DNA of 64,000 bases from Bradyrhizobium sp. CB82 (GCF_029714405.1 NZ_CP121650.1:5895001-5959000); one strand, 5' to 3'. Shown: positions 53,395 to 62,352, numbered from the stretch's first letter. Notes: generated by a model not told the origin, from the sequence alone. Numbers and translations: made by a program.

Positions 53395-55674
53395 GTGCGC
53401 CAGATCATACCACCGCAATGGAAGAGCAGGGTCCGGAATTTCTTCCTGGACCTCGATGCGCGCATCGACTCCTCGCTGTTCTCCTCGGCCAAGGGCATCC
53501 GCGAGCTCTATGAGCGCTACTCGACCTTCATGGACCGTTTCTATGTCGGGCGGTGGAAGCGCTGGCTGTTCATCGAGCCGCTGTCTGAGGCCGCTACCAT
53601 GGGTCTCGGCGGGCTCGTGCTGCTGCTCGCCCTCGCCATCCCCGCCTTCCGCGAAACGGCGGATGAGGACTGGCTGAAGAAGTCCGACCTCGCGGTGACT
53701 TTTCTCGACCGTTACGGCAATCCGATCGGCAGCCGCGGCATCAAGCACAACGACTCGATCCCGCTGGAAGACTTTCCTGACGTGCTGATCAAGGCGACGC
53801 TCGCGACCGAAGACCGTCGCTTCTACGATCATTTCGGCATCGACATCGCCGGCACCGCGCGAGCCCTCGTCACCAACGCCCAGGCCGGCGGCGTCCGCCA
53901 GGGCGGCTCCTCGATCACCCAGCAGCTCGCCAAGAACCTGTTCCTGAGCAACGAGCGCACCATCGAGCGCAAGATCAACGAGGCGTTCCTCGCGGTCTGG
54001 TTGGAATGGCGCCTGACCAAGAACGAGATTTTGAAGCTGTATCTGGACCGCGCCTATATGGGCGGCGGCACCTTCGGCGTCGACGGCGCCGCACATTTCT
54101 ACTTCAACAAGTCGGCGCGCGACGTCACGCTCGCGGAAGCCGCCATGCTCGCCGGCCTGTTCAAGGCCCCGACGAAATACGCGCCTCACATCAACCTGCC
54201 CGCCGCCCGCGCCCGCGCCAACGTGGTGCTCGACAACCTCGTCGATGCCGGCTTCATGACCGAGGGCCAGGTGTTCGGCGCCCGCCGGAATCCTGCATTC
54301 GCCGTCGACCGTCGCGACGAGGCTTCGCCGAACTATTATCTCGACTATGCCTTCGACGAGATGCGCAAGCTCGTCGACACGTTCCCGAAATCCTACACCG
54401 AGCGCGTCTTCGTAGTCCGCACCGCGATCGACACCAACGTGCAGAAGGCCGCCGAAGACGCGATCGAGAACCAGCTTCGCCAGTTCGGCCGAGACTATCA
54501 CGCGACGCAGGCCGCGACTGTGGTCGCCGATCTCGACGGCGGCATCCGCGCCATGGTCGGTGGCCGCGACTACGGCGCAAGCCAGTTCAATCGCGCGACC
54601 GACGCCTACCGGCAGCCCGGCTCGTCGTTCAAGCCTTATGTCTACACGACGGCGCTGCTGAACGGATTCACGCCGATGTCGAAAGTGGTCGACGGCCCGG
54701 TCTGTATCGGCAATTGGTGCCCGCAGAACTATGGCCATTCCTACTCCGGCTCGGTGACGCTGACGCAGGCAATCACCCGCTCGATCAACGTCGTGCCGGT
54801 GAAGCTGTCGATTGCGATGGGCGGCAAGGACGGCCCGAAGGCCGGCCGGGCGAAGATCGTCGAGGTCGCGCGCCGCTTCGGCATCAAGGCACCGCTGCCC
54901 GATACCCCGTCGCTGCCGATCGGCTCGGACGAAGTCACCGTGCTCGAGCATGCAGTCGCGTACGCGACCTTTCCCAACAAGGGCAAGGCCGTGACTCCGC
55001 ATTCGGTGCTGGAGGTGCGCACCGGCGCCGGCGATCTGGTCTGGCGCTGGGACCGCGACGGTCCGAAGCCGCGGCAGGCCATTCCGCCGAACATCGCCGC
55101 CGACATGGCCGGCATGATGAGCCACGTCGTCAGCGAAGGCACGGCGCGCCGCGCCGCGCTCGACGGCATTCCGACCGCGGGCAAGACCGGCACCACCAAT
55201 GCCTATCGCGACGCCTGGTTCGTCGGCTACACTGGCAACTTCACCTGTGCGGTCTGGTACGGCAATGACGACTACTCGCCGACCAACCGCATGACCGGCG
55301 GCTCGCTGCCGGCGCAGACCTGGCACGACATCATGGTCGCGGCACATCAGGGCGTGGAGGTCCGGGAAATTCCTGGCATCGGCATGGGCCAGAAGCTGCC
55401 GCCGCAGCCGGCGGCCGCCAACGCCCAGGCCAATGCGGCGCCGAAGGTGCTGGAGACCAAGCCCGGGCCGCCGCCGGTCCTGACCAAGCGGGGCGCCGAT
55501 ATTCTGGTACGCGTGGAGAAGCTGCTCGACGACGCCGCCAAGACCGCGACCAAGACGACGTCCGACGATACCGCGAACCCGGCCAAGCCCGCCTCGCCGT
55601 CGAACGCACTCGCTTTCCCGCAGAACTATGCGGCGGAGGAGAATGCGACCTCGTCCGGCCCGCGCAAGAACTGA
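53395..55674 (+). CDS. Class A penicillin-binding protein (glycosyltransferase/transpeptidase)
   Basis: The start is GTG 53395. The protein has 759 residues: a cytoplasmic N-terminus, one membrane helix (about 70-88), a GT51 domain with E139 in ATEDRRFYDHFGID and GGSSITQQLAKNLFLS, and a transpeptidase domain with S410-S-F-K, S463-I-N and K597-T-G-T. The C-terminal tail of about 100 residues is Pro/Ala-rich and low complexity. It polymerises and cross-links peptidoglycan at the outer face of the inner membrane. It is the first gene of a run with the DUF1214 and DUF1254 genes (9-base gap). Confidence 0.93.
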   Translation: MRQIIPPQWKSRVRNFFLDLDARIDSSLFSSAKGIRELYERYSTFMDRFYVGRWKRWLFIEPLSEAATMGLGGLVLLLALAIPAFRETADEDWLKKSDLAVTFLDRYGNPIGSRGIKHNDSIPLEDFPDVLIKATLATEDRRFYDHFGIDIAGTARALVTNAQAGGVRQGGSSITQQLAKNLFLSNERTIERKINEAFLAVWLEWRLTKNEILKLYLDRAYMGGGTFGVDGAAHFYFNKSARDVTLAEAAMLAGLFKAPTKYAPHINLPAARARANVVLDNLVDAGFMTEGQVFGARRNPAFAVDRRDEASPNYYLDYAFDEMRKLVDTFPKSYTERVFVVRTAIDTNVQKAAEDAIENQLRQFGRDYHATQAATVVADLDGGIRAMVGGRDYGASQFNRATDAYRQPGSSFKPYVYTTALLNGFTPMSKVVDGPVCIGNWCPQNYGHSYSGSVTLTQAITRSINVVPVKLSIAMGGKDGPKAGRAKIVEVARRFGIKAPLPDTPSLPIGSDEVTVLEHAVAYATFPNKGKAVTPHSVLEVRTGAGDLVWRWDRDGPKPRQAIPPNIAADMAGMMSHVVSEGTARRAALDGIPTAGKTGTTNAYRDAWFVGYTGNFTCAVWYGNDDYSPTNRMTGGSLPAQTWHDIMVAAHQGVEVREIPGIGMGQKLPPQPAAANAQANAAPKVLETKPGPPPVLTKRGADILVRVEKLLDDAAKTATKTTSDDTANPAKPASPSNALAFPQNYAAEENATSSGPRKN

Positions 55675-55683
55675 CCTGATCCC

Positions 55684-56262
55684 GTGCGGCTGGTCATCAT
55701 CACATTGACGGCCCTTCTGCTCGCGACCGCGGTCGGTGTCGGCGCGACCTGGATGACGACAACGCGCGGCACCGACATCGGGGCGCTCACTATCGGCGCC
55801 TGGACGGCGCGGCCGCGCACCGGCACCGCCGACGTCGATCCCTATTCGCGCGCCACCATCGTGCGCAATGGCGAGCTGCCGATCGGCACCGGCGATGGCG
55901 TCGCTTTCACCGCGACCACCGACGACAAGAAGAAGGCGCTCGACGGCCGCTGCGACGTGATCGTCTCCGGCGTGACCCCGCCGGCACGGTTCTGGACGTT
56001 GACGCTCTATGACCGCAAGGGCCACCTCGTCGCCAACTCGCTGCAGCGCTACGGCTTCACCAGCCAGGAGATCGTGCGGCAGTCGGACGGCACGTTCGAG
56101 ATCCGCATCGCCTCCCGCGCCCGCTCGGGCAACTGGCTGCCGACCGGCGGCATCGAGCGTTACGCGCTGATGCTCCGCCTCTACGACACGCCCGTCGGCG
56201 TCGCCACGCGCACCCAGCGCGACGCGCCGATGCCACAGATCGCGATGGTGGGCTGCCCATGA
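55684..56262 (+). CDS. DUF1214-domain exported protein
   Basis: GTG 55684 begins RLVIITLTALLLATAVGVGATW, an N-terminal membrane anchor or signal. The 192 residues carry DUF1214-type sequence: DVDPYSRATIVRNGELPIGTGDGVAFTA, WTLTLYDRKGHLVANSLQRYG, and RSGNWLPTGGIERYALMLRLYDTPVGVA. The protein is periplasmic. It overlaps the following DUF1254 gene by 4 bases (56259-56262), so the two are translated together, as is common for this pair. The pair's function is not settled. Confidence 0.82.
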   Translation: MRLVIITLTALLLATAVGVGATWMTTTRGTDIGALTIGAWTARPRTGTADVDPYSRATIVRNGELPIGTGDGVAFTATTDDKKKALDGRCDVIVSGVTPPARFWTLTLYDRKGHLVANSLQRYGFTSQEIVRQSDGTFEIRIASRARSGNWLPTGGIERYALMLRLYDTPVGVATRTQRDAPMPQIAMVGCP

Positions 56263-56843
56263 TCCGGCTCGCCTTCACCATTCTCGCGGGCATCCTGCTC
56301 GGCCTCATCGTCCACCTCGTCAGCGTGCTGGCGCTGCCGAGGATCGCGACCCAGGACGCCTATTCGCGGCTGACGCCGATGACCAAGGAAAACGCGGTCA
56401 CGCAGCTTCCGCTCGCCGATCCCAACACATCGCCGATGCCGTTCATGGATCCGGCCTTCGCGCTGGCGATCTGCCGCTACGACCTGTCGGGCGGTCCCTT
56501 GAAGCTGAAGGTGCCGGTAAGCCAGGCCTACACCTCGGTGTCGTTCTACACCCGCAACGAGATCGCCTATTACGCGATCAACGACCGCTCCGCCGGCAAG
56601 AAGGTCATCGAGCTCGACCTGATGACGGAAGCCCAGCACGACGCGCTGCCCGAGGACGAGGAGGTCACCGCGGCTGACCGGCTGATCATCGACTCCCCAA
56701 GCGCGACCGGCCTGATCGTGATGAAGGCGCTTGCCGCCGAGCCCGGCCTAATGCCCCAGGCGCAGGCTTCGCTTGCCGCCGCCACTTGCGCGCCGCAGAC
56801 GGATGCGCCCGCCAAGGCCGAGGCCCCGCGCGGCCGACGTTGA
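56259..56843 (+). CDS. DUF1254-domain membrane-anchored protein
   Basis: The 194-residue protein has an N-terminal helix FTILAGILLGLIVHLVSVLAL and a periplasmic part with MPFMDPAFALAICRYDLSGG, KVPVSQAYTSVSFYTRNEIAYYAIND and a long C-terminal Ala/Pro-rich tail. It is much shorter than typical full DUF1254-DUF1214 fusions (over 400 residues), with the two domains split over two overlapping genes. It lies in the run starting with the penicillin-binding protein. Function is unknown; envelope placement is inferred. Confidence 0.78.
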   Translation: MIRLAFTILAGILLGLIVHLVSVLALPRIATQDAYSRLTPMTKENAVTQLPLADPNTSPMPFMDPAFALAICRYDLSGGPLKLKVPVSQAYTSVSFYTRNEIAYYAINDRSAGKKVIELDLMTEAQHDALPEDEEVTAADRLIIDSPSATGLIVMKALAAEPGLMPQAQASLAAATCAPQTDAPAKAEAPRGRR

Positions 56844-56909
56844 GCGCGGGCCGCCGGTCCACCTCTTCCCCGGCAAAACCGCGCGAGGTCGGACCGCTCA
56901 CCAAAAATC

Positions 56910-56937
56910 TGGAAAACAACCCCATGCAAAGGAGCAG
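56910..56937 (+). repeat. Dispersed repeat, left copy flanking the arsenic island
   Basis: The 28-base element starts TGGAAAACAACCCCATGCAA and continues AGGAGCAG. A second copy in the same orientation lies at 62944, with only two differences (one extra A and C to T). Together they bracket all arsenic genes in the window. Similar sequences are, from memory, scattered in Bradyrhizobium intergenic DNA. Confidence 0.65.
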
Positions 56938-57007
56938 AGGGCTGACAGCAAACTTATTATTCTCAGTTTGAGTTTTGTCTTTCATGGATTGACCCGGCCA
57001 GATTATT

Positions 57008-57029
57008 TCCATAAATCTGGATATATGGA
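57008..57029 (+). promoter_or_regulatory. Inverted repeat over the arsR1 start
   Basis: TCCATA (57008-57013) and TATGGA (57024-57029) form an inverted repeat with a 10-base spacer that overlaps the ATG at 57025. This position is typical of an autorepressed ArsR gene. Direct evidence for binding is lacking. Confidence 0.5.
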
Positions 57030-57387
57030 AACAGAAGAAGTCGTCCTGGCGCTCGCCGCCCTTTCCCAGTCGACGCGGCTGGAGGCATTCCGGACGCTGG
57101 TCCGACACGAACCTGATGGCCTTGCGGCCGGCGACCTCGCCCGCCTATTGGAAGTTCCGCCGAATACGCTCTCGGCGCATCTGTCGATCTTGACCCGAGC
57201 CCGCCTCGTTACCTCCGAACGGCGCAGCCGCTCGATCGTTTACCGCGCCAATCTCACTGAATTTCGCGATGTCGCAGTTTACCTGCTGCGGGATTGCTGC
57301 GGCGGGCGGCCGGAAGTTTGCGAACCGGTCGTCGAAAGCCTGCAATCCTGCTGCTCTCCGAAACGAAAGGAGCTACCCCGTGGCTGA
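57025..57387 (+). CDS. arsR: ArsR-family arsenite-responsive repressor, copy 1
   Basis: ATG 57025 (METEEVVLALAALSQSTRL) gives 120 residues. The winged helix is VPPNTLSAHLSILTRARLVTSERRS, in the usual place. The sensor region is C-terminal: LRDCCGGRPEVCEPV plus SCCS near the end, five cysteines that can bind As(III), the style of ArsR proteins with a CC-x(n)-C site away from the DNA-binding helix. It should repress arsR-arsC-aquaporin and release DNA on arsenite. arsC overlaps its end by 8 bases. Confidence 0.9.
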   Translation: METEEVVLALAALSQSTRLEAFRTLVRHEPDGLAAGDLARLLEVPPNTLSAHLSILTRARLVTSERRSRSIVYRANLTEFRDVAVYLLRDCCGGRPEVCEPVVESLQSCCSPKRKELPRG

Positions 57388-57907
57388 TCACCTCTACAAT
57401 GTCCTATTCCTCTGCACCGGCAACTCGGCACGCTCGATCCTCGCCGAGTCCATCCTGCGGAAGGACGGAGCTGGCCGCTTTCAAGCATTTTCGGCCGGGA
57501 GCACGCCGAAAGACGCGGTCCATCCGCTGGCGCGGCGCACTCTTGAGAGCATGGACTACCCGGTCGACGGGATGCGCTCGAAAAGCTGGTTGGAGTTCGC
57601 CGCGCCCGATGCCCCGGTCATGGATTTCGTCTTCACCGTCTGTGACAATGCCGCCGGCGAGGCGTGCCCCATCTGGCCCGGTCAGCCGATGACCGCGCAC
57701 TGGGGCATCGAGGATCCCGCCGGGGCCGAAGGCACGGAGCTGGAAAAACAGGCGGCGTTCATCACGGCATTCCGCTACCTGAGGAATCGAATCGATACTT
57801 TCGTGAGCCTCCCACTGCGCAGCATCGACAAGCTCTCGCTCGGCACTAAGCTGCGCGAGATTGGCCGCTCTGAAGGCGCGACACATTCAACCCCAAAGGC
57901 CGGCTGA
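57380..57907 (+). CDS. arsC: Arsenate reductase, LMW-phosphatase type
   Basis: GTG 57380 (AAAGGAG upstream) begins ADHLYNVLFLCTGNSARSIL with the catalytic phosphatase loop C12-T-G-N-S-A-R-S. The 175 residues contain MRSKSWLEFAAPDAPVMDFVFTVCDNAAGEACPIWPGQP with the further redox cysteine pair region. This type reduces arsenate to arsenite using thioredoxin or glutathione. It overlaps arsR1 by 8 bases and the aquaporin gene by 1 base, so this is one operon. The long C-terminal tail is typical of rhizobial forms. Confidence 0.9.
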   Translation: MADHLYNVLFLCTGNSARSILAESILRKDGAGRFQAFSAGSTPKDAVHPLARRTLESMDYPVDGMRSKSWLEFAAPDAPVMDFVFTVCDNAAGEACPIWPGQPMTAHWGIEDPAGAEGTELEKQAAFITAFRYLRNRIDTFVSLPLRSIDKLSLGTKLREIGRSEGATHSTPKAG

Positions 57908-58608
57908 TGGACACGTTCGACTTTTCGCGGCGCCTGACGGCCGAAGCGCTCGGGACCGGTGTTCTGGTCGCTACCGTTGTGGGCTCAGGCATCATGGCCG
58001 AGACGCTGACCAAGGACATCGCCCTGGCGTTGCTGTGCAACACGTTGCCGACCGGAGCCATTCTCGTCGTGTTAATCACCGTGCTGGGCCCCATCTCCGG
58101 CGCGCACTTCAATCCCGCCGTCACGCTGGTATTCACCGGCAAACGCGAGCTGCCGCCGCAGGAGGCCGTGCTCTATGTGATCGCGCAGATCGCCGGCGGC
58201 ATCGCCGGTACCATGGCTGCGCATCTGATGTTCGCCCTACCCGTCGTCGACTTCTCGATGAAGACGCGGACCGGTGGTGCCCAATGGTTCGCCGAATTCG
58301 TCGCCGCCTTCGGCCTGATCGCGACCATACTGGCGGGAATTCGTTTCCAACGCACGGCGGTGCCGTGGCTCGTCGGCCTCTTCATCACGGCAGCATACTG
58401 GTTCACCGCCTCGACCTCGTTCGCCAATCCGGCGGTCGCGATCGCGCGTTCGCTGACAAACACGTTCGCGGGAATCCGTCCCATGGATTTGCCGGGCTTC
58501 ATTGTCGCCGAACTATGCGGTGCCTTCGTAGGCATGCTGTTGATGAATTGGCTGCTCGGAAGACCTGAAGTGCGGGGCCCGGTCAAAATCGTGGAGACAT
58601 CTCGATGA
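57907..58608 (+). CDS. aqpS: MIP-family aquaglyceroporin, AqpS-like arsenite channel
   Basis: The 233-residue protein has six membrane helices and both pore boxes: HFNPAVTLVF in the first half and FANPAVAIARSL in the second. Its place between arsC and another reductase matches the rhizobial aqpS arrangement, in which the channel lets As(III) made by ArsC leave the cell. There is no acr3 or arsB pump in the window. The ATG overlaps the arsC stop by 1 base and its own stop overlaps the next ATG (ATGA). Confidence 0.88.
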   Translation: MDTFDFSRRLTAEALGTGVLVATVVGSGIMAETLTKDIALALLCNTLPTGAILVVLITVLGPISGAHFNPAVTLVFTGKRELPPQEAVLYVIAQIAGGIAGTMAAHLMFALPVVDFSMKTRTGGAQWFAEFVAAFGLIATILAGIRFQRTAVPWLVGLFITAAYWFTASTSFANPAVAIARSLTNTFAGIRPMDLPGFIVAELCGAFVGMLLMNWLLGRPEVRGPVKIVETSR

Positions 58609-59007
58609 GCGTCACGATCATCACAATCCAGACTGCGGCACGTCCCGCAATGCGCTGGCCATGATCCTCCAGAGCGGCGTCGAGCCGACCATCATCGAAT
58701 ATCTCAAGACGCCTCCCTCGCGGGAAAGACTCATGGAATTGGTGGCTGCCATGGAGATCCCGGTCCGCGCCCTGCTGCGCGAGAAGGGTATCCCTACGAG
58801 GAACTTGGCCTCGACGATCCCAAGTGGACGGACGAGCAACTCGTCGACGAGATGCTGGCTCATCCGATCCTGATCAACCGGCCCATCGTCGTCACGCCGA
58901 AGGGCGTCAGACTCCGCCGGCCCTCGGAAGCGGTGCTCGACCTCCTGCCCAATCCCCACATCGAACGCTTCGTCAAGGAAGACGGCGAAGTGATCGACAC
59001 CGCCTAG
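58605..59007 (+). pseudogene. arsC: Glutaredoxin-type arsenate reductase arsC with two single-base deletions
   Basis: ATG 58605 overlaps the aquaporin stop. After MSVTI the frame is lost at about 58619 by one missing base (expected YHNPDCGTSRNALAM, with the catalytic Cys). It is read in a second frame (SGVEPTIIEYLKTPPSRERL, LLREKG), then broken again near 58790 by another missing base. A third frame continues YEELGLDDPKW.. to the end FVKEDGEVIDTA at TAG 59005. The 403 bases plus two missing bases make exactly 135 codons, the normal length for this family, so the gene was intact recently or the losses are sequencing errors. Confidence 0.85.
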
Positions 59008-59077
59008 ACTAGCTGCTCTGGCACGTCACGGCCGGGGCAGCGCACCGCGCCGGCAATGTCGAGAGAAGGAGTGCTCG

Positions 59078-61690
59078 TCAGCTCGTGTAGTCGAGCGACT
59101 TGAAGCTGAGATGCTTCACACCTTCGGGCGCATCCGCAAGTTTGCGGATGTTCGCCCACGTCTGCTTGTAGTTCGGGATGATGAATTCGTTCACCCCGGG
59201 TGAGACCACGTTCCCCTGCACGCCGGTCGCCTGGGCGAAGAGCATGAACGTCTGCTTCGGCTTAGCGGTCGGCGTCGGATAGACCATGGCCTGGGTCGAG
59301 CCGTTGTCGTTGTAGACTTCGACCAGATCGCCTTGCTTGAGCAGCAGTTCGTCCATGTCCTGAGGGTTCATCTGGAGATAGGGATAAGGCATCCGATCCG
59401 TGACGAACTCGTTGTCCTGGTCGAGGTAGGAGCTCTGCCAGGTGACGTTGGCGCGGCCGTTATTGATCAGGAACGGGAATTTCTTCATCTCGGCTTCCTT
59501 GCCGGGCGCCTGCAAGCCGCGCCACTGCGTCTCCATGAACCTGGCCTTGCCGTCCTTGCTGTTGAACTTGCCGTCGGCGTAAAGCCGCTTGGTGCCGAGG
59601 ATCCGCTCGGTGCCGGTCGTTGCCGGCGACACCGCCGCTGTTGTTGCGGCGCCCTTTTTCTGGACGGGCTCCTTCCCACGCGTTCCTTCGATGGCCGGCC
59701 CCTTCAGGACCTCCCCCGTCGTTGTGCCGGTCGACGTGCCAGCGGCGACAGGCCCTGTGGTCTCGAGCCCGGTCGCCGGCTCCTGGAAGCCGTTTGTACC
59801 CATGGCGCGTAGCCGGGCATAGGTGACAAACTCGCCGCCCTTCTCATGCTGGTGATAGCCATCCATGAAGGCATCTTCTTCAGTCTGCCAGTCGAAGCCC
59901 TTGAAGTGGTCGGCAATCTCGGCCTTGCCCTGTTCGCGCAACACCCGCTCCATGTGATTGGCGATGCGCGCGGCGATCAGGCAATCGGGCATCGCCTGCC
60001 CCGGCGGGTCCATGTACTTCTCGGTGAGCCGCATGCGGCGTTCGCCGTTCATCGAGGTGAGATTGGCCTCTCCCGAGGTCGCTGCGGGCAGCCAAACATG
60101 GCTGGCCTCGCCGATCTTGGTCGGCACGATATCAACGTCGACCGCAAAAAGCCCACCTTTCTTGACCGCGTCGACGATCGCGTTGATCATCGCGGGCCGG
60201 TCACCATAAGGCGCCGTCATCATGGCGTCCTTCACCATGTCGGTGCGCTTCTTGTAGGCCTGCTTGAACTTGAATGCGTTCAGCGTGGTCTTGTAGTGGT
60301 CGCATCCCCAGATGTGATGGACGCCTCCCTTGCCTTCGATCAAAAGCTGATCGACATATGCGGCGGGCCGTCCCACATGCGCATCGGACGGCCGCGAGTA
60401 GCCTTCCTGGTGTCCGCCCATGCGTACGCAACCGCCGCCCGGCCGACCGATATTGCCGGTAGCGAGCGCGACATTCACCAGGGCGCCGTTGGTGCGGTAG
60501 TTGTCGTTGCCCCAGATCAGGCCCTTCTCATACGCAAACATCGTTCGCCGACGCGCGTTGGCCGCCTTGGGCTGGGCGATCCACTCGGCGGATTTGCGGA
60601 TTTCATCGGCGGTAAGACCCGTGATCGTAGCGGCGTCTTCCAAGCTGATCTTGTTGGCGGCCTTCATCTGGTCGAAGTTGGTCGTCGAGGCGTCGATGAA
60701 AGCCTTGTCGAGCCACCCCTTCTCCGCGATGTAGGTCATCCAGGCATTGAACAAGCCGAGGTCGGTGCCGGAATTGATCGCCAGGTGCATGACATTATCT
60801 TTGCCGGCTTCGACCTCACAGGCGTTGACCGTCACCGTTCGACGCGGATCGACGATGATGACCTTGGCGCGCTCCACCGGCTCCGAGCCAAACTCGGCCT
60901 TCTTCTTGTCGAGCGAGGTTCCGCGCAGGTTCGGAACCCAGTGATTCAGGAAGTAGTTGGTCTGGGTCTCGAGCGCGTTGGTCCCGACTGCTACGAGCGT
61001 GTCAGCCAACTCGGCATCTTCGTAGCAATTGTTGAGTTCGCCCACGCCCATATCGCGGGTGGCGTGGACCTCCGAGTTGTACGCCGGCCGGTTGTGGATG
61101 CGGATATTCTTCACCTTCATGGCGCCGAAGTAGAGCTTGCCGGTGCCCCAGGTGTTCTCATAGCCGCCGCCGGCGCCGCCATGGTCGAACGCCGAGACGA
61201 ACACGCCATCTTCGCCCATGTCGTTCATCACTGCGACGGTCACGCGCGCGACGAGGTCAAGCGCATCGTCCCAGCTCGTCGGCTGCATCTGCCCGTAGCG
61301 CCACACCATGGGGTCGGTGAGGCGCTGTAGCTGCGTGTTGCGCTGTTGGGAGTAGCTCATCTCCGCCATGCGCGCGCCGCGCACCGAGCCCAAGCCCGAA
61401 TTCACGACGCAGTCCTTGTCGGGCTTGATGACGATGTGCACATCCTGGCCGTTCTGGCGCACGATGTTGTACATCGAAGGCGAATACCAGGCGACGGTCT
61501 CCGCGCCCTGCTGCTTGCTCAGATCCGCACCGAACTTGTTCTGATCGGGTGCCGTACCGCCCTGTTTACTGGTGGACCAGGTGTAGGCCTTGTAGCCACA
61601 TCCGACGATGCAATAGTGGCAGGTTACGTTGGATTCCTTGGCGTCCGCGGGAATGATCGGGAGCCGGTCGATTTGACGCTTGTAGGCCAT
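59078..61690 (-). CDS. aioA: Arsenite oxidase large subunit (Mo-bisMGD, 3Fe-4S)
   Basis: The 870-residue protein has the [3Fe-4S] ligands C24-x2-C27-x3-C31 (VTCHYCIVGCGY) and S102 (SGLGSVRGARM). This matches Alcaligenes AioA with a shift of 3, and there is no metal-ligand Cys/Sec, as expected for this family. Other marks are DHGGAGGGYENTWGTGK and NRPAYNSEVHATRDMG near the substrate site. It oxidises As(III) to As(V) in the periplasm, partnered by AioB 14 bases upstream. AioA is usually 820-845 residues; here about 54 Thr/Gly/Ala/Pro-rich residues (641-694) are inserted before TKRLYADGKF. Confidence 0.95.
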   Translation of the reverse strand: MAYKRQIDRLPIIPADAKESNVTCHYCIVGCGYKAYTWSTSKQGGTAPDQNKFGADLSKQQGAETVAWYSPSMYNIVRQNGQDVHIVIKPDKDCVVNSGLGSVRGARMAEMSYSQQRNTQLQRLTDPMVWRYGQMQPTSWDDALDLVARVTVAVMNDMGEDGVFVSAFDHGGAGGGYENTWGTGKLYFGAMKVKNIRIHNRPAYNSEVHATRDMGVGELNNCYEDAELADTLVAVGTNALETQTNYFLNHWVPNLRGTSLDKKKAEFGSEPVERAKVIIVDPRRTVTVNACEVEAGKDNVMHLAINSGTDLGLFNAWMTYIAEKGWLDKAFIDASTTNFDQMKAANKISLEDAATITGLTADEIRKSAEWIAQPKAANARRRTMFAYEKGLIWGNDNYRTNGALVNVALATGNIGRPGGGCVRMGGHQEGYSRPSDAHVGRPAAYVDQLLIEGKGGVHHIWGCDHYKTTLNAFKFKQAYKKRTDMVKDAMMTAPYGDRPAMINAIVDAVKKGGLFAVDVDIVPTKIGEASHVWLPAATSGEANLTSMNGERRMRLTEKYMDPPGQAMPDCLIAARIANHMERVLREQGKAEIADHFKGFDWQTEEDAFMDGYHQHEKGGEFVTYARLRAMGTNGFQEPATGLETTGPVAAGTSTGTTTGEVLKGPAIEGTRGKEPVQKKGAATTAAVSPATTGTERILGTKRLYADGKFNSKDGKARFMETQWRGLQAPGKEAEMKKFPFLINNGRANVTWQSSYLDQDNEFVTDRMPYPYLQMNPQDMDELLLKQGDLVEVYNDNGSTQAMVYPTPTAKPKQTFMLFAQATGVQGNVVSPGVNEFIIPNYKQTWANIRKLADAPEGVKHLSFKSLDYTS

Positions 61691-61704
61691 GGTCGTTCCT
61701 CCCC

Positions 61705-62226
61705 CTAGAGCACGTTGGAAAGGCGGCCGTAGAGCAGTTCATCCACGCCTTCGGCGTAGATGTCGCCCTTGTCGTCGACGCGCAGCACGTATTGCGGGAG
61801 GTTCTGCGTGGCCTGACCCCAGATCTGCTGGCCGCCGGCCTCGCAGTCGAACCGGGAATAATGGCCGGGACAATTCATGGTCCGATCGGCCGCGCTGTAA
61901 TTGAGGGTGAAGCCCTTGTGGGGGCAGATCGTCGTGAAGCCGACGACATCGCCTTCGGCACCGACGCCGCCCGGCACTTGCTTGCCCAACTTCAGGAGCA
62001 CGCCAGGCGCGCTGTCGTCGGGATAGGAGACGTTCAGCGGCTCGTTGAGCTTGAGATCCTTGACGTTGGCCAGACGATTGACGGGATAGTCCACCCTTGC
62101 GGCGGCCGTCGCAGCTTGGGTGGGGGACGGCGAGATTGAGCTGACGGCAACGCCGGCGGCGGCAAGACCCGCCCCGCTCATGAAGCGACGGCGGCCGACA
62201 TCGACCATACGATCGCAGCGCGACAT
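61705..62226 (-). CDS. aioB: Arsenite oxidase Rieske small subunit
   Basis: ATG 62226 has GAGGAG upstream. The 173 residues start with a Tat signal (VGRRRFMSGAGLAAAGVAVS) that carries the folded AB complex to the periplasm. The Rieske ligands are TICPHKGF and NCPGHYSRFD (C-x-H and C-x2-H). The Phe after HKG and the Gly in CPGH sit where other AioB proteins have disulphide cysteines, as in the Rhizobium NT-26 enzyme. It passes electrons from AioA to a cytochrome c or azurin. It is divergent from arsR2, and no AioXSR or cytochrome gene is adjacent. Confidence 0.95.
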   Translation of the reverse strand: MSRCDRMVDVGRRRFMSGAGLAAAGVAVSSISPSPTQAATAAARVDYPVNRLANVKDLKLNEPLNVSYPDDSAPGVLLKLGKQVPGGVGAEGDVVGFTTICPHKGFTLNYSAADRTMNCPGHYSRFDCEAGGQQIWGQATQNLPQYVLRVDDKGDIYAEGVDELLYGRLSNVL

Positions 62227-62246
62227 GGTGAATGCTCCTCGACCTT

Positions 62247-62302
62247 CGCCAGTACGCCTACTGGCGGGTGTTTCCTCGAGATCGGCCCGGTACGCCTACC
62301 GG
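62247..62302. repeat. Two tandem hairpins with a common core in the aioB leader
   Basis: Hairpin 1 is CGCCAGTA-CGCC-TACTGGCG (62247-62266), an 8-bp perfect stem. Hairpin 2 is CCGGTA-CGCC-TACCGG (62287-62302), a 6-bp perfect stem. Both have the loop CGCC and share the 10-base core GTACGCCTAC. They lie 21 and 61 bases before the aioB start on the minus strand. Confidence 0.65.
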
Positions 62303-62352
62303 CCGGAGCGCTCGCTTCTGTCGCACGCCCTTCACATCGAGGGGGTACGATG

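Noticed and set aside
53218..56025. 935-codon open frame antisense to the penicillin-binding protein
   Set aside because: It is rich in Arg/Gly/Ala/His without any fold or motif and mirrors the strongly supported PBP gene; such shadows are expected at this GC content.
59846..61330. 494-codon frame opposite aioA
   Set aside because: Shadow of aioA; no family features and the aioA frame is unmistakable.
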